From Maricaulis sp048268525 (GTDB lineage: Bacteria; Pseudomonadota; Alphaproteobacteria; Caulobacterales; Maricaulaceae), in assembly GCF_048268525.1 (NCBI RefSeq), contig NZ_JBLWVH010000014.1, forward strand, positions 24,874-88,873: DNA of 64,000 nucleotides. Reading direction: 5' to 3'. The notes under the pieces were generated by a model, which had not been told where the DNA came from, made no database searches, and saw nothing but the letters and a program-made list of their open reading frames with translations. The position numbers and the translations under genes are program-made. This document shows positions 1 to 8,682 of this stretch, piece by piece. Within the stretch, counting starts at the first letter, position 1. The number at the start of each line of letters is the position of its first letter.

Positions 1-479
1 GCGGCCCGCAGCACACCGTCGCTGTCGCGATACTCCGCGACATGGGTACGCTGGGCGCCTTCCTCGACCATCATTACGTATTCGCCGAACGACATGCCGG
101 CCATGTCGCCATCGCCATGGCGGCTGTCGAGATAGCGCGAGAGCAGGTCGAACTGCTCCATCGTTGCTGTCTGGGCATCGACCGAAACGTGAAGGTCGCG
201 ATTGCGGTTGGCGATCTTGCGCCAGCGACGCTTCCACTCAAAGGCTTCGGCGTCGATGCGAACAGACTTGCAAGCGTCACAGGCTTCGCAAGCAGGACGA
301 TAAAGGACGCCCTGGGAGCGCCGGAAACCGGCATGGGTCAGCGCATCATTGAGAGCCGGGCCTTCACCGATATCGATACGGGTGAAGACCTTGCGTTCAT
401 AGCGTCCGGGCAGGTAGGGGCACGGCGCCGAGGCCGTGAGGAAGAAGGGGATCTGCTTGGTCGCGAACGGGTGTGTCAC
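1..479 (-). CDS. bpt: Aspartate/glutamate leucyltransferase (Bpt), 5' part only
   Basis: The 159 N-terminal residues of an ATE-family aminoacyl-tRNA--protein transferase, which adds Leu to N-terminal Asp or Glu of proteins and so feeds the N-end-rule (ClpS/ClpAP) degradation pathway in the cytoplasm. Visible family signatures are FFLTASAPCPYLPGR near residue 12, ALNDALTHAGFRRSQG near 42 and YRPACEACDACKSVRI near 60. Cys20 and the cluster Cys64/67/70 are the conserved cysteines of the family N domain. The GTG start at 479 has an AGAAGG ribosome binding site about 7 bases upstream. The gene runs off the left edge, so the C-terminal third of the usual 240-250 residues is missing from view. Recognition is by motif, with little doubt about the family. 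Confidence 0.9.
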   Translation of the reverse strand, partial: MTHPFATKQIPFFLTASAPCPYLPGRYERKVFTRIDIGEGPALNDALTHAGFRRSQGVLYRPACEACDACKSVRIDAEAFEWKRRWRKIANRNRDLHVSVDAQTATMEQFDLLSRYLDSRHGDGDMAGMSFGEYVMMVEEGAQRTHVAEYRDSDGVLRA

Positions 480-531
480 GCCTGTTGCCTTCTGTCGCGC
501 CGGGTTTGCCGGGTTGGCCCTGTCATCTCGA

Positions 532-2373
532 TCAGGCCAGTCCGAATGCGTATTGCAGGCTGACATAGACCGTGTAGGCAATCCAGAACAGAACCACCAT
601 CGGCGCGCCGGCCCGCAAATAATCCGCAAAGCGGTAATGGCCGGGCCCCATCACCAGAAGATTGGTCTGATAGCCGATTGGCGTGGCAAAACAGGTGTTT
701 GCCGCAAACAAAACGGTCATCGCGAACATGGTCGGATCTGCCCCCATCTGATTGGCCGCGCCGACGGCAATCGGCGTGAACAGGATGGCCGTGGCGCTGT
801 TGGACAATACATTGGTCAGGATCGCGACCAGCAGGAAGAGCGCCGACATCAACACGATGGGGCCGAATGGCGCGAATACCGAGACGACGCCGGTCGCAAG
901 CAGGTCAGCCCCGCCCGTCACCTGCAGCGCCGTTCCCAGCGAGATGGCTGAGCCGATCAGCAGATAGACCCGCATGTCAAAAGCCCGGGCAGCCTGCCGT
1001 GTATTCAGGCAGCCGGCCACGATCATCGCAACGGCACCGAGGAAGGAGGACAGGATGATGGGCAGGATACCGGTCGCCGCGGTGACCACGACGCCGCCGA
1101 AAATCAACCTTGCCAGGTTGGCGCGGCGGGGGTCGGCCAGCGAAGTCGTCGCCCACTCCATGACCAGCAAATCCCGGTCGGCGCGCAGGCTGCGCAAGGA
1201 GGAGGAGGCGCCGAACAGGAGCAGGGTGTCACCGGCTTCCAGGCGGATCTCGCCCATGCGGGAACGGATCATGCGAGAGCGGCGCTGGATCCCCAGCACC
1301 ACGCAGCCGGTCGCGTGCCGGAAGCCGATCTGGGCAATGGTGCGGCCGATGACCCTTGAGCCCGGAGCCACGACGGCTTCTGCCATGACAAGGTTTTCGC
1401 CTGGTGTCGGGCTTTCGCCGGGGCCGGACGCCTCCAGCATGCCGCGCATGAAGTCGGCGCGCTTGGCGAGCAGATTGGTCAGGGTCTGACGGGTCGCGGC
1501 AACAATCACCAGGTCGCCGGTCTTCAGCTCGATCTGGTCGAAGGGCGGGAGCAGGGCGTGTTCGCCGCGCTGGATCATGCGGACCGTCATGTCAGGCAGG
1601 TCGACAAACATGCCGGCGACCGGCTTCTTGCCGACTAGTGGATGGTCGCTCGTGACTTCCAGCTGGGCGATATATTGCTTGCCGCCCGCTCCGGCGATCT
1701 CACTCTCCATCGAGGCTCGGTCGGGCAGGAGGTAAGGCAGTATGAAGACAATGTAGACAACGCCGACCGCGGCCAGGAACAGGCCGGGAATGGTCGGCGT
1801 GAAAAAGCCGAGTTGCTCGCCTGTTACATTGAGCAGGGTATCGGCGACCAGCAGGTTGGTGGACGAACCGATCAGCGTCGTCATGCCGGCGAGGATGCAC
1901 AGATAGCTCAGCGGGATCATCAGCTTGGAGGGGCTTTTCTCCATTCGTTTGGCGATTGCCACCAGAATCGGCACGAACATCACCACGACCGGTGTGTTGT
2001 TGATGAAGGCACTGATGACAAAGACGAAGGCGAACATCCCGACCAGGGTCATTTTCGGGTGCTGGTCGTAGGAATCCAGCAGGCGCTGGGTCGGGCCTTC
2101 CATGGCTCCGGTCTGGAATATGCCCTGACCGACGATCAGCAGGCACAGGATGGTGAACAGGGCCGGATTGGCAAAGCCTGCCAGAAGGTCCGCCGTGCTC
2201 GGATTGCTGGTCTCGAGCGGAAACAGATGGAAAAACGCCATCAGAACGGCCACGATCGAAGCCGAAACGATTTCGATCGGCACGCGGTCCCAGACGTAAA
2301 AAACAATCGCCAGCGTCAACCCGCCGAGAATTGCCCACATTTGCCACACATCAAGTGATGCTGATTCAATCAT
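532..2373 (-). CDS. SLC13-family permease with RCK_C (TrkA-C) domains
   Basis: A 613-residue inner-membrane transporter of the divalent anion:Na+ symporter (SLC13/CitT) type. Hydrophobic helices fill residues 1-200 and 420-613. Between them lies a soluble block (about 225-400) holding two RCK_C-like modules, seen in the repeated pattern of a beta-rich stretch ending in a GD[TL]L[VL] motif (TGDLVIVAA and AGDTLLLFGA). This arrangement is common in the SLC13/ArsB branch with cytoplasmic TrkA-C domains, thought to bind ligands or nucleotides. The substrate (dicarboxylate, sulfate or other) cannot be told. The first ATG at 2373 was preferred to an upstream TTG at 2415. The gene is divergent from the arsR gene and next to bpt, with no functional link visible. 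Confidence 0.85.
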   Translation of the reverse strand: MIESASLDVWQMWAILGGLTLAIVFYVWDRVPIEIVSASIVAVLMAFFHLFPLETSNPSTADLLAGFANPALFTILCLLIVGQGIFQTGAMEGPTQRLLDSYDQHPKMTLVGMFAFVFVISAFINNTPVVVMFVPILVAIAKRMEKSPSKLMIPLSYLCILAGMTTLIGSSTNLLVADTLLNVTGEQLGFFTPTIPGLFLAAVGVVYIVFILPYLLPDRASMESEIAGAGGKQYIAQLEVTSDHPLVGKKPVAGMFVDLPDMTVRMIQRGEHALLPPFDQIELKTGDLVIVAATRQTLTNLLAKRADFMRGMLEASGPGESPTPGENLVMAEAVVAPGSRVIGRTIAQIGFRHATGCVVLGIQRRSRMIRSRMGEIRLEAGDTLLLFGASSSLRSLRADRDLLVMEWATTSLADPRRANLARLIFGGVVVTAATGILPIILSSFLGAVAMIVAGCLNTRQAARAFDMRVYLLIGSAISLGTALQVTGGADLLATGVVSVFAPFGPIVLMSALFLLVAILTNVLSNSATAILFTPIAVGAANQMGADPTMFAMTVLFAANTCFATPIGYQTNLLVMGPGHYRFADYLRAGAPMVVLFWIAYTVYVSLQYAFGLA

Positions 2374-2554
2374 CGCAAATTTCAGGAAGCCGTGGATCCG
2401 ATATATCCGCAGCAAAACGCTAGCACGCGGCTGGCCGGCTTGCGAAGCCTTTCATGCGCTTGTTTGCACAGACGCTTCTCGTCGTGCGGGCTGCGCGGGG
2501 GCTGGCCCTGTCACCTGAGCCAGACAGTCAATCCGGATCTCACAAAAATAACTG

Positions 2555-2583
2555 ATTGGTTAAATAACCAATTGGTGTAATAA
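2555..2583 (+). promoter_or_regulatory. Promoter and palindromic operator of the arsR-type gene
   Basis: ATTGGTTA, two bases, then TAACCAAT form a perfect 8-bp dyad (2555-2572), overlapped on its right by CCAATTGG (2568-2575). The left arm contains a possible -35 TTGGTT (2556-2561), which stands 16 bases from a possible -10 TAATAA (2578-2583). The dyad lies over the -35, as expected for autorepression by the ArsR protein encoded directly downstream. The TAATAA box is only 6 bases from the ATG, so if it is used the mRNA would be leaderless or nearly so. Confidence 0.55.
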
Positions 2584-2589
2584 GGGGGC

Positions 2590-2934
2590 ATGACTGATTC
2601 ACACCAGCTCGACAGAGTGTTCTCCGCGCTCGCACATCCCGTTCGCCGGGGGATTTTGGCCCGCCTCGCCGAGGCCGACGCCACGGTCAATGAACTGGCA
2701 GAACCCTTTGAGATGAGCTTGCCGGCGATATCCAAGCATTTGCGGGTACTGGAAGCTGCGGGAATCATTTCGCGGGGAAGGCGCGCCCAGTTCCGGCCCT
2801 GTCATCTGAATACGGAACCGCTCGAAGCGGTGACCCGATGGAGCGATCAATATCGCCACATCTGGGACGCCCGGTTCGACGCCATGGACGGCATCATCAG
2901 GACGATCAAGACGAAGGACAAGGCAGATGGCTGA
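2590..2934 (+). CDS. ArsR-family transcriptional regulator
   Basis: A 114-residue winged-helix repressor. The N-terminal half reads as a typical ArsR/SmtB HTH: ALAHPVRRGILARLAEADATV followed by the recognition helix MSLPAISKHLRVLEAAGII and a wing rich in Arg. No CxC metal-binding motif is present in the alpha3 helix, so this is not a metal sensor of the classical kind. It overlaps the next gene by 8 bases. Small ArsR regulators paired with an SRPBCC/AHSA1 protein are a recurrent two-gene arrangement; the regulator probably represses its own operon through the dyad at 2555-2572. A GGGGG run lies one base before the ATG, too close for a normal ribosome binding site. Confidence 0.88.
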   Translation: MTDSHQLDRVFSALAHPVRRGILARLAEADATVNELAEPFEMSLPAISKHLRVLEAAGIISRGRRAQFRPCHLNTEPLEAVTRWSDQYRHIWDARFDAMDGIIRTIKTKDKADG

Positions 2935-3409
2935 CGAACACGACTGGGTGAGGATCGAGCGGACGTTCGACGCTTCTATTGAGCTTGTCTGGCGCATGTG
3001 GACCGAGCCGACATTGTTCAGCGGCTGGTATGGGCCGAAAGGTTTTTCCGTACCGGTGGCCGAGATGGATCTCAAGGTCGGGGGGACTCGAAAAATCTGT
3101 ATGGAGATGAAGGCGCCAGACCGAACCATGACGATGTGGTTTACCGGCATATACCGGGAAATCTCGGCGCCCCACCGCCTGCGCTATACAGAAAGCATGT
3201 GTGATCCGGACGGCAATATCCTGAAGCCCGAAGCGATGGGCATGCCGGAGGGGACGCCCGAATTTACCGAGGTGATCGTCGACCTGAGCGAACGGGATGG
3301 CAGGACAGTTATGGTCATGACCCATGTCGGCGTACCGGCGGGCACGGCCGGCGAAGGCGGCTGGAACCAGGCATTCGAGAAACTGTCGGACGCCTTGGTG
3401 CGAGCCTAG
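2927..3409 (+). CDS. SRPBCC (AHSA1-like) domain protein
   Basis: A 160-residue protein of the START/SRPBCC helix-grip fold, AHSA1-like branch. The pattern RTFDASIELVWRMWTEP at the N-terminus, a middle stretch with W(F)TGIYREI, and a C-terminal amphipathic helix GGWNQAFEKLSDALV are typical. These proteins form a hydrophobic pocket for a small ligand; many serve as ligand-binding or detoxifying partners of the co-transcribed ArsR protein, but the ligand is unknown. Translation is coupled to arsR by an 8-base overlap. Its TAG stop lies in the tetranucleotide CTAG (3406-3409), which also provides the stop codon of motB on the other strand. Confidence 0.85.
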   Translation: MADEHDWVRIERTFDASIELVWRMWTEPTLFSGWYGPKGFSVPVAEMDLKVGGTRKICMEMKAPDRTMTMWFTGIYREISAPHRLRYTESMCDPDGNILKPEAMGMPEGTPEFTEVIVDLSERDGRTVMVMTHVGVPAGTAGEGGWNQAFEKLSDALVRA

Positions 3410-4329
3410 AGCTCGTGCCCGTTCGGCATGACCGGGGCTTCGCGCAGCAGGACAACCGAGATACGGCGATTGCCCGGCATGTAGGGATCATCCGGATAAA
3501 GCGGCTCTGATCCCGCCTTGCCGCGCACCTCATAGATGCGGTCATCGCTGATGCCGGCACGTTGCAACACGGCGCGGGCGGCGTTGGCGCGGTCGGCGGA
3601 GAGTTCCCAATTGGTGTAGTCTGACCCTGGCGCGGCCGGGGCGCTGTCGGTGTGACCGGCAACCGAGAGGCGATTGGGCAGGCGCTCCGCGATACGGGCG
3701 ACGGCGCGCAACAGCGTGACCGCGCGCTCGTTCGGCCGGGTCGCGCCCGGATCGAACATCGGCCGGCCTTCCTGGTCGATCAACTGGATGCGCAGGCCTT
3801 CCGGCGTCTCGTCGATCAGGACGTGATTGGACAGTTCCGCCAGCTCCGGCATCTCCTGCATCGCCTGACGCAGGGACATGGAGGCGGAGTGCAGCTCTGC
3901 CGCGTCGCGGCGCTGCTGGGCCTCGGCCATGGCGGAGGCGGTAATCTCGGTGACCGATTCCACAGCTTCCGGGGATCCCTCCGGCGTTTGCTGACGGTCG
4001 CGGTCATTGAGTTGCGGCGCGGTAGGCGCAAGGCGTTGACGCTGCGAGCTGTCTCCGGAACCCTGCACGCCGTCATCGCCTGGCGAGGTACCCGCGAGCG
4101 GGGCGCCGGATCCGGAATTGGATGGCGAGACGCTGGCGGGCGCGAAATAGTCGGCAATGCCGCGTTTTTGCTCGGGTGTGGTGGTGTTGATGAGCCACAT
4201 CAGAAGGAAGAAGGCCATCATCGCGGTGACGAAGTCGGCATAGGCGACTTTCCAGGCGCCACCATGGTGTCCGCCGCCGCCGCCCTTGACGACTTTCTTG
4301 ATGACAATCGGCTGATCCGAGGCTGCCAT
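3406..4329 (-). CDS. motB: Flagellar motor stator protein MotB
   Basis: A 307-residue stator subunit that with MotA forms the proton channel driving flagellar rotation and anchors it to peptidoglycan. One membrane helix (AYADFVTAMMAFFLLMWL, about residues 29-46) carries Asp32, the proton-binding residue, at the same number as in the enterobacterial protein. A low-complexity Ser/Gly/Gln linker follows, then an OmpA-like peptidoglycan-binding domain (about 195-300) with GHTDSAP and NWELSADRA. The N-terminus has a run of five Gly followed by HHGG. ATG at 4329 has GGTGG about 7 bases upstream and was preferred to GTG at 4335. No motA lies next to it, so the stator genes are not together here. Confidence 0.93.
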   Translation of the reverse strand: MAASDQPIVIKKVVKGGGGGHHGGAWKVAYADFVTAMMAFFLLMWLINTTTPEQKRGIADYFAPASVSPSNSGSGAPLAGTSPGDDGVQGSGDSSQRQRLAPTAPQLNDRDRQQTPEGSPEAVESVTEITASAMAEAQQRRDAAELHSASMSLRQAMQEMPELAELSNHVLIDETPEGLRIQLIDQEGRPMFDPGATRPNERAVTLLRAVARIAERLPNRLSVAGHTDSAPAAPGSDYTNWELSADRANAARAVLQRAGISDDRIYEVRGKAGSEPLYPDDPYMPGNRRISVVLLREAPVMPNGHEL

Positions 4330-4429
4330 GTCCACCCACCTTGTTTACATACCTTGCTGTCTTGTAGACCGTTATCCTTAAGGTCCGGTTTCGAAACCCG
4401 AACCTGCCGCAAACCGACGGGGACTAGCC

Positions 4430-4894
4430 TTGGCCGACAGCCGCTCCTTCCGCGATGCCCTAGGGCGCTACCCGACCGGGGTCGCCATTGTGACTGCCTT
4501 TGTCGATGGCAAGGCGCTCGGGATGACGGTCAATTCCTTCGCCTCGGTTTCACTGGACCCGCCGCTGGTGCTGTGGTCGATCGAGACCGCCAGCGAGCGC
4601 TACGCGATATTCGACAGGGCCGAACACTGGGGCGTGAATATCCTGGCGGGAGATCAGGCCGGCCTGGCGCATGCCTGCGCTCTGGAGGCCGATCTGGCCG
4701 CCTGCCGTACGGGCTGGAGCGGTGACACGGTCCCGCTGATCGATGGCGCGGTGGCCCGTCTGACCTGCAAGGCCGAGGCGGTTCATGCCGGCGGCGATCA
4801 CGACATCATGGTCGGCCGCGTGCTGGCGATCGACACGCCGCGTGACGTGCCGTCGCTTGTTTTCTACCGCTCGACCTATTGCGAACCGGGCTGA
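4430..4894 (+). CDS. Flavin reductase-like domain protein
   Basis: A 154-residue flavin reductase-like (FMN-binding split-barrel) protein, the kind that reduces flavin with NAD(P)H for a partner monooxygenase. The family pattern is seen in FRDALGRYPTGVAIVTA, GMTVNSFASVSLDPPLVLWSI and a C-terminal DHDIMVGRVLAI, where the Asp-His pair is typical of the active site. It begins at TTG (4430) with GGGGA seven bases upstream. No monooxygenase gene is adjacent, so the partner is unknown. Its last 19 bases overlap the 3' end of the convergent acylase gene. Confidence 0.85.
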   Translation: MADSRSFRDALGRYPTGVAIVTAFVDGKALGMTVNSFASVSLDPPLVLWSIETASERYAIFDRAEHWGVNILAGDQAGLAHACALEADLAACRTGWSGDTVPLIDGAVARLTCKAEAVHAGGDHDIMVGRVLAIDTPRDVPSLVFYRSTYCEPG

Positions 4895-7200
4895 AGCCGC
4901 AGCACTGACAGACCGTCCGGGGCGTTGTCCATCGTCCAGCCTGTGGGAATGGTGATGTACTCGCCGCGGCCCCACATCGGTGCCAGATCATCATAGTGAC
5001 GTGACATCACATTGCCGGACTGCCCGGTTGTGATCATGAAACGTGAGGTGTCCGGCGACGCCATGTCGTAGAGCGCCCGGTAGGACGCGCCATGGAATAC
5101 TTCATAGCCGGGCGTACGGTATGAGTAGTGGGCGACATTCACCGTCGACCCGTCACCCGGTACCGGCGTGGTGATGGTGAACCAGTCCGACAGCACCGGG
5201 AAATCGGAAAACGGTCGGTGGGCATGGCGGGCATAATGCACCTCGCCCCAGCGCCATTCTGAAACATCCGGTCCATAATCGGCCATGGCTGCAGCCATCG
5301 CCTGATCGAGCGCCGGGCCGGTCAGCTCCTGGCAGCTCACCTCGCGCGCGACCGCCGGGTTGTCGCACCAGTGACCGAGATCGCCGGTCAGCACGTCCAT
5401 CATGAAGACGCGGCGATCGCCATGCCAGGCCGGCAGGAGCTCACCCAGCTCGTCGCCATAAATGTCGCTCGAGAGCTGTCGCATCCAGGCCGAATAGATC
5501 AGCGGCTCGGGCCGGTCGACGGCCATGTCGGCGTCCCAGTCAGCGAGCAGGGCAAGCGCATCGCGCCCGGCTTGTGTCTGCGGCTCGGCCTGCAGCAGGA
5601 CCGGCAATAGCCGCAGCGCTGTGTCACTGACCGTATCAACCTGCAGCGCCTGTATGGTCTCGATGTCGTGGATGGGGGCGGCATTGATTCCGTCGTGGAT
5701 CCGCCGGATGCGCGAGACGCCATACCATTCCGAGGTCAGATAGTGCGGATAGTCGTCCGGCACGATCTTGTTGTTGGCGGTGGCGACGAAGCCACGGTCG
5801 GGATTGAGGGTGTGTGGCAATTCCTCGAACGGAATGGTCGAGACCCAGTTGCCAGCCTCGTCGCGGACCGGGATCCGGGCCGGCGCGTAAAAGCCGATAT
5901 CGCCGTCACGATCGGCAAAGACCATGCTCTGCTGTGGCGCGACAAAATTGCGGATCGCCGAGACGAATCCGTCCCAGTCATCCGCCTCGATGATGTGCAG
6001 GCCGACACCGGTCGTCGCATCGTCCGGCTCATCGAGCATCCATTGCAGGGCAAAGAAATCACTGCCGTCCGGCACTGGATAGTTGAAATGCTTGGGATCC
6101 AGCACCGGTCCTGTTGCGGTCTCGCGGCGAGTGATGATGACGTCTTCGCCGAAGCGGACCGTGATGTGCTCCTCGCGCTGGCCGGTGACATCGGCTTCGG
6201 TGACAGCGTGCAGGTCACCGACATCGGGGCCGGTATTGGTGAAGCCCCAGGCGATCTCGTCGGTGCGTCCCAGCGTGACAAAGGGTGTTCCGGGCAGGGT
6301 GGCGCCGACGACCGAGCCTTGCGGCGTGGTCAGGCGGGCCAGATACCAGATCGCCGGCGCCGCCAGGCCCAGATGCGGGTCATTCGCCAGGATCGGCAGG
6401 CCGGTCGTGGTCCGGGAGCCGGACAGGACCCAGTTGTTCGACCCGTCGCGCCCATTGTCCTCGGGCCCCATGACGGGTGCGGGTTCTTCGGCCGGGGGCA
6501 GGGTGGTTGCCTCGATGCCGATATCGGCCATGGTCAGCGAGCGCGGCGCGTCGTCCGGGTAGCGTCCGATGAACTCGGCCGTGCGCTGTTCGCCCAGCTG
6601 GGCCACCAGGGCTGCCATGCGCGGTTCCTGGAAGGCATTGCCGAACAGGTCCAGTGCGATCGCCTTGTAGACCACGACGGTGTCGGCCGGCTGCCAGGGC
6701 TCGGGATCAAACATCAGGATCTGGAATTCCGGCGGCGGCACGAAGCCGGGCGCATTGATGACCGCGTTGACGCCGTCGGCATAGGCTTGCAAGGCGGCAC
6801 GGACATCATCGGGCAGATTGTCGACCGCGGTATCTGAGGCCGTCCCCAGCCCCATGGTGCGGAAGAAGATGTCGGTATCCAGCCCTGGCTCTCCCAGGAT
6901 TTCGGCGAGTCGTCCGCGCAGGGCGCGGCGGGTGATTTCCATCTGCCACAGCCGGTCCTGGGCATGGGCGACGCCCATGGCATAAAAACCATCATGCTCG
7001 GTCTGGGCGAAAATATGGGGAACGCCATGGCTGTCGCGGGCGATGGTCGCCTCGGCGTGCAGACCGGCCAGGCTCATCTCGCCGGTCGTTTGCGGCAGGG
7101 AGGCATAGAGCCGGTTGGCAATGACCAGCGCGCCGACAAGGGCCAGCGCGACCAGTCCTCCGGCGGCCCAGCCGAGATAGCGCAGAACACGTTTGATCAT
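4876..7200 (-). CDS. Penicillin acylase-family hydrolase
   Basis: A 774-residue N-terminal nucleophile hydrolase precursor. An N-terminal hydrophobic helix (about residues 5-30) exports or anchors it. The alpha-chain region contains ARDSHGVPHIFAQTEHD and AHAQDRLWQMEITRR, which are typical of the family. The autocleavage site lies before Ser254 in DGSNNWVLSGSRT, giving a new N-terminal Ser nucleophile for the beta chain; the beta chain contains NDPHLGL and TWG-like stretches such as IAWGFTNTGPDVGDL. Such enzymes cleave amide bonds of beta-lactams, acyl-homoserine lactones or other acylated amines; the substrate cannot be read from sequence. ATG at 7200 is preceded by GGGGAG. The gene is divergent from the dehydrogenase at 7262. 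Confidence 0.9.
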   Translation of the reverse strand: MIKRVLRYLGWAAGGLVALALVGALVIANRLYASLPQTTGEMSLAGLHAEATIARDSHGVPHIFAQTEHDGFYAMGVAHAQDRLWQMEITRRALRGRLAEILGEPGLDTDIFFRTMGLGTASDTAVDNLPDDVRAALQAYADGVNAVINAPGFVPPPEFQILMFDPEPWQPADTVVVYKAIALDLFGNAFQEPRMAALVAQLGEQRTAEFIGRYPDDAPRSLTMADIGIEATTLPPAEEPAPVMGPEDNGRDGSNNWVLSGSRTTTGLPILANDPHLGLAAPAIWYLARLTTPQGSVVGATLPGTPFVTLGRTDEIAWGFTNTGPDVGDLHAVTEADVTGQREEHITVRFGEDVIITRRETATGPVLDPKHFNYPVPDGSDFFALQWMLDEPDDATTGVGLHIIEADDWDGFVSAIRNFVAPQQSMVFADRDGDIGFYAPARIPVRDEAGNWVSTIPFEELPHTLNPDRGFVATANNKIVPDDYPHYLTSEWYGVSRIRRIHDGINAAPIHDIETIQALQVDTVSDTALRLLPVLLQAEPQTQAGRDALALLADWDADMAVDRPEPLIYSAWMRQLSSDIYGDELGELLPAWHGDRRVFMMDVLTGDLGHWCDNPAVAREVSCQELTGPALDQAMAAAMADYGPDVSEWRWGEVHYARHAHRPFSDFPVLSDWFTITTPVPGDGSTVNVAHYSYRTPGYEVFHGASYRALYDMASPDTSRFMITTGQSGNVMSRHYDDLAPMWGRGEYITIPTGWTMDNAPDGLSVLRLQPGSQ

Positions 7201-7261
7201 GATGACTTGCTCCCCATTCGCGGCGAGACTAGCAAGGGTCTGATTGATTGGGGAGAGCGCA

Positions 7262-8137
7262 ATGGCACGCTGCACGTTTTTGGGTCTCGGAGTGATGGGC
7301 TATCCGATGGCCGGTCACCTGACCGCCAACGGCCACACGGTGACGGTCTGGAACCGCACGGCCAGCAAGGCGAAGGCCTGGGCCGAGCAGTATGCCGGTT
7401 TGGCCGCTGAAACCGTCGAAGCCGCCGTCGCCGAGGCGGATTTCGTCCTGATGTGTCTGGGGGATGACCCCGACGTCCGTCGCGTGGCCGAGCAGGCGAT
7501 ACCGGCCATGAAGCCGGGTGCCGTGCTGGTCGATCACACCACCGCATCGGCCGAACTGGCGCGCGAGCTCGACATCGAGGCCCGCGACGCCGGGATCGGT
7601 TTCCTCGACGCCCCGGTCTCGGGTGGTCAGGCCGGAGCCGAGAACGGCCAGCTGGCCATCATGTGTGGCGGCGAGGCGGACACCTTTGCCGCCGCCGAGC
7701 CGGTCATGGGCAGCTATGCCAAGGCGATCACGCTGATCGGTTCCGCGGGTGCCGGTCAGCTGTGCAAGATGGTCAACCAGGTCTGCATTGCCGGCATCGT
7801 CCAGGGCCTGTCCGAAGGCCTGCATTTTGCCCAGCGCGCCGGTCTTGACCCGGAACTGGTGATCGGTGCGATCTCCAAGGGTGCGGCCCAGTCCTGGCAG
7901 ATGGAAAATCGCTGGGAGACCATGGTCGCCGGCAAGTTCGACTATGGTTTTGCCATCGACTGGATGCGCAAGGACCTTCGCATCACGCTGGACGAGGCCC
8001 GCCGCAATGGCTCGACCCTGCCGGTCGCGGCTCTGGTCGATCAATTCTATGCTGACGTCCAGGCCATGGGCGGAAATCGCTGGGACACGTCCAGCCTGAT
8101 TGCGCGGCTTGAGCGCCCGGAGAGCGGGAGCCAGTGA
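7262..8137 (+). CDS. Beta-hydroxyacid dehydrogenase (HIBADH/GLYR family)
   Basis: A 291-residue NAD(P)-dependent oxidoreductase of the 3-hydroxyisobutyrate dehydrogenase family. The N-terminal Rossmann motif is FLGLGVMGYPMAGHL; VWNRT follows the second strand, which suggests NADP+ preference because Arg replaces the usual acidic residue. The substrate loop is DAPVSGGQAGAENG, and the catalytic Lys lies in GAGQLCKMVNQVC. It resembles the 2-hydroxy-3-oxopropionate/glyoxylate/succinic-semialdehyde reductase branch more than true MmsB, which is encoded separately at 16104. ATG at 7262 is preceded by GGGGAG. It is the first gene of a tight run with the next two, each overlapping by 1-4 bases. Confidence 0.87.
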   Translation: MARCTFLGLGVMGYPMAGHLTANGHTVTVWNRTASKAKAWAEQYAGLAAETVEAAVAEADFVLMCLGDDPDVRRVAEQAIPAMKPGAVLVDHTTASAELARELDIEARDAGIGFLDAPVSGGQAGAENGQLAIMCGGEADTFAAAEPVMGSYAKAITLIGSAGAGQLCKMVNQVCIAGIVQGLSEGLHFAQRAGLDPELVIGAISKGAAQSWQMENRWETMVAGKFDYGFAIDWMRKDLRITLDEARRNGSTLPVAALVDQFYADVQAMGGNRWDTSSLIARLERPESGSQ

Positions 8138-8682
8138 TGAGCGAACCCAAGGGCTATATAGCCAATGATCCGGTCGTCATGGGTGTGTGGAAGCGCCTGA
8201 CCGAGCTGTTTGCGGTCTGGCGCCTGATCGTATTCGCAGGCTTTTCCAAGCGTGCGCTGTATCACGTCACCAATGACCAGATGAGCACGCTGATGCGCTC
8301 GCGCCACTGGAAGCTCGCCCTTGGCCTGCTCGGGGGGCTGGATGAGGCGCAGGTTGTTTTTCTGGCCGAGTGGGCCCGGCTCAATGCAGAGCGGACCGAG
8401 CGCATTTTCCGGTCTGTCGCACTCATGCTGGTCACCATTCCGGTCGCGGCCGTATTCGGGATATCCGAGATTGATCAGGGAATCTGGGCGCGTCTGGGAT
8501 TTGAGCGGTTCGAAACAATCGTCTTCATTCTCGGCCTTTGGATCATGATCAGCGGCGTCCTGATGGCAGCGGCCTGGCGGGCCCGTGACCTTTCGGACCT
8601 CCTGGAGCTGGAGAAGGCCCGCCGCGCGCTCAAACGCGCGCAGGCGCAAGCTCCAAGCAGTGACGAGACGGCAGGCGCGTGA
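8137..8682 (+). CDS. Uncharacterised two-helix membrane protein
   Basis: A 181-residue protein of no family I recognise. The N-terminal 85 residues are polar and helical with many aromatic and basic residues (VWKRLTELFAVWRL, MRSRHWKLALGLLGGL). Two hydrophobic segments follow (about residues 90-107 and 127-147), and the last 30 residues are a charged Ala/Arg/Glu-rich helix. Its ATG (8137) overlaps the TGA of the dehydrogenase by one base, and its own stop overlaps the TRIC gene start by four bases, so the three are almost certainly translated from one mRNA. This suggests, but does not prove, a functional tie to the downstream channel protein. Confidence 0.7.
   Translation: MSEPKGYIANDPVVMGVWKRLTELFAVWRLIVFAGFSKRALYHVTNDQMSTLMRSRHWKLALGLLGGLDEAQVVFLAEWARLNAERTERIFRSVALMLVTIPVAAVFGISEIDQGIWARLGFERFETIVFILGLWIMISGVLMAAAWRARDLSDLLELEKARRALKRAQAQAPSSDETAGA

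Noticed and set aside
42..563. Long open frame on the plus strand opposite the bpt fragment
   Set aside because: The minus-strand frame matches a conserved family, so the plus-strand frame is a high-GC shadow.
4387..4398. Perfect palindrome GGTTTCGAAACC between motB and the flavin reductase
   Set aside because: It may be an operator for either gene, but a 12-base palindrome occurs by chance often enough and no promoter could be placed around it.
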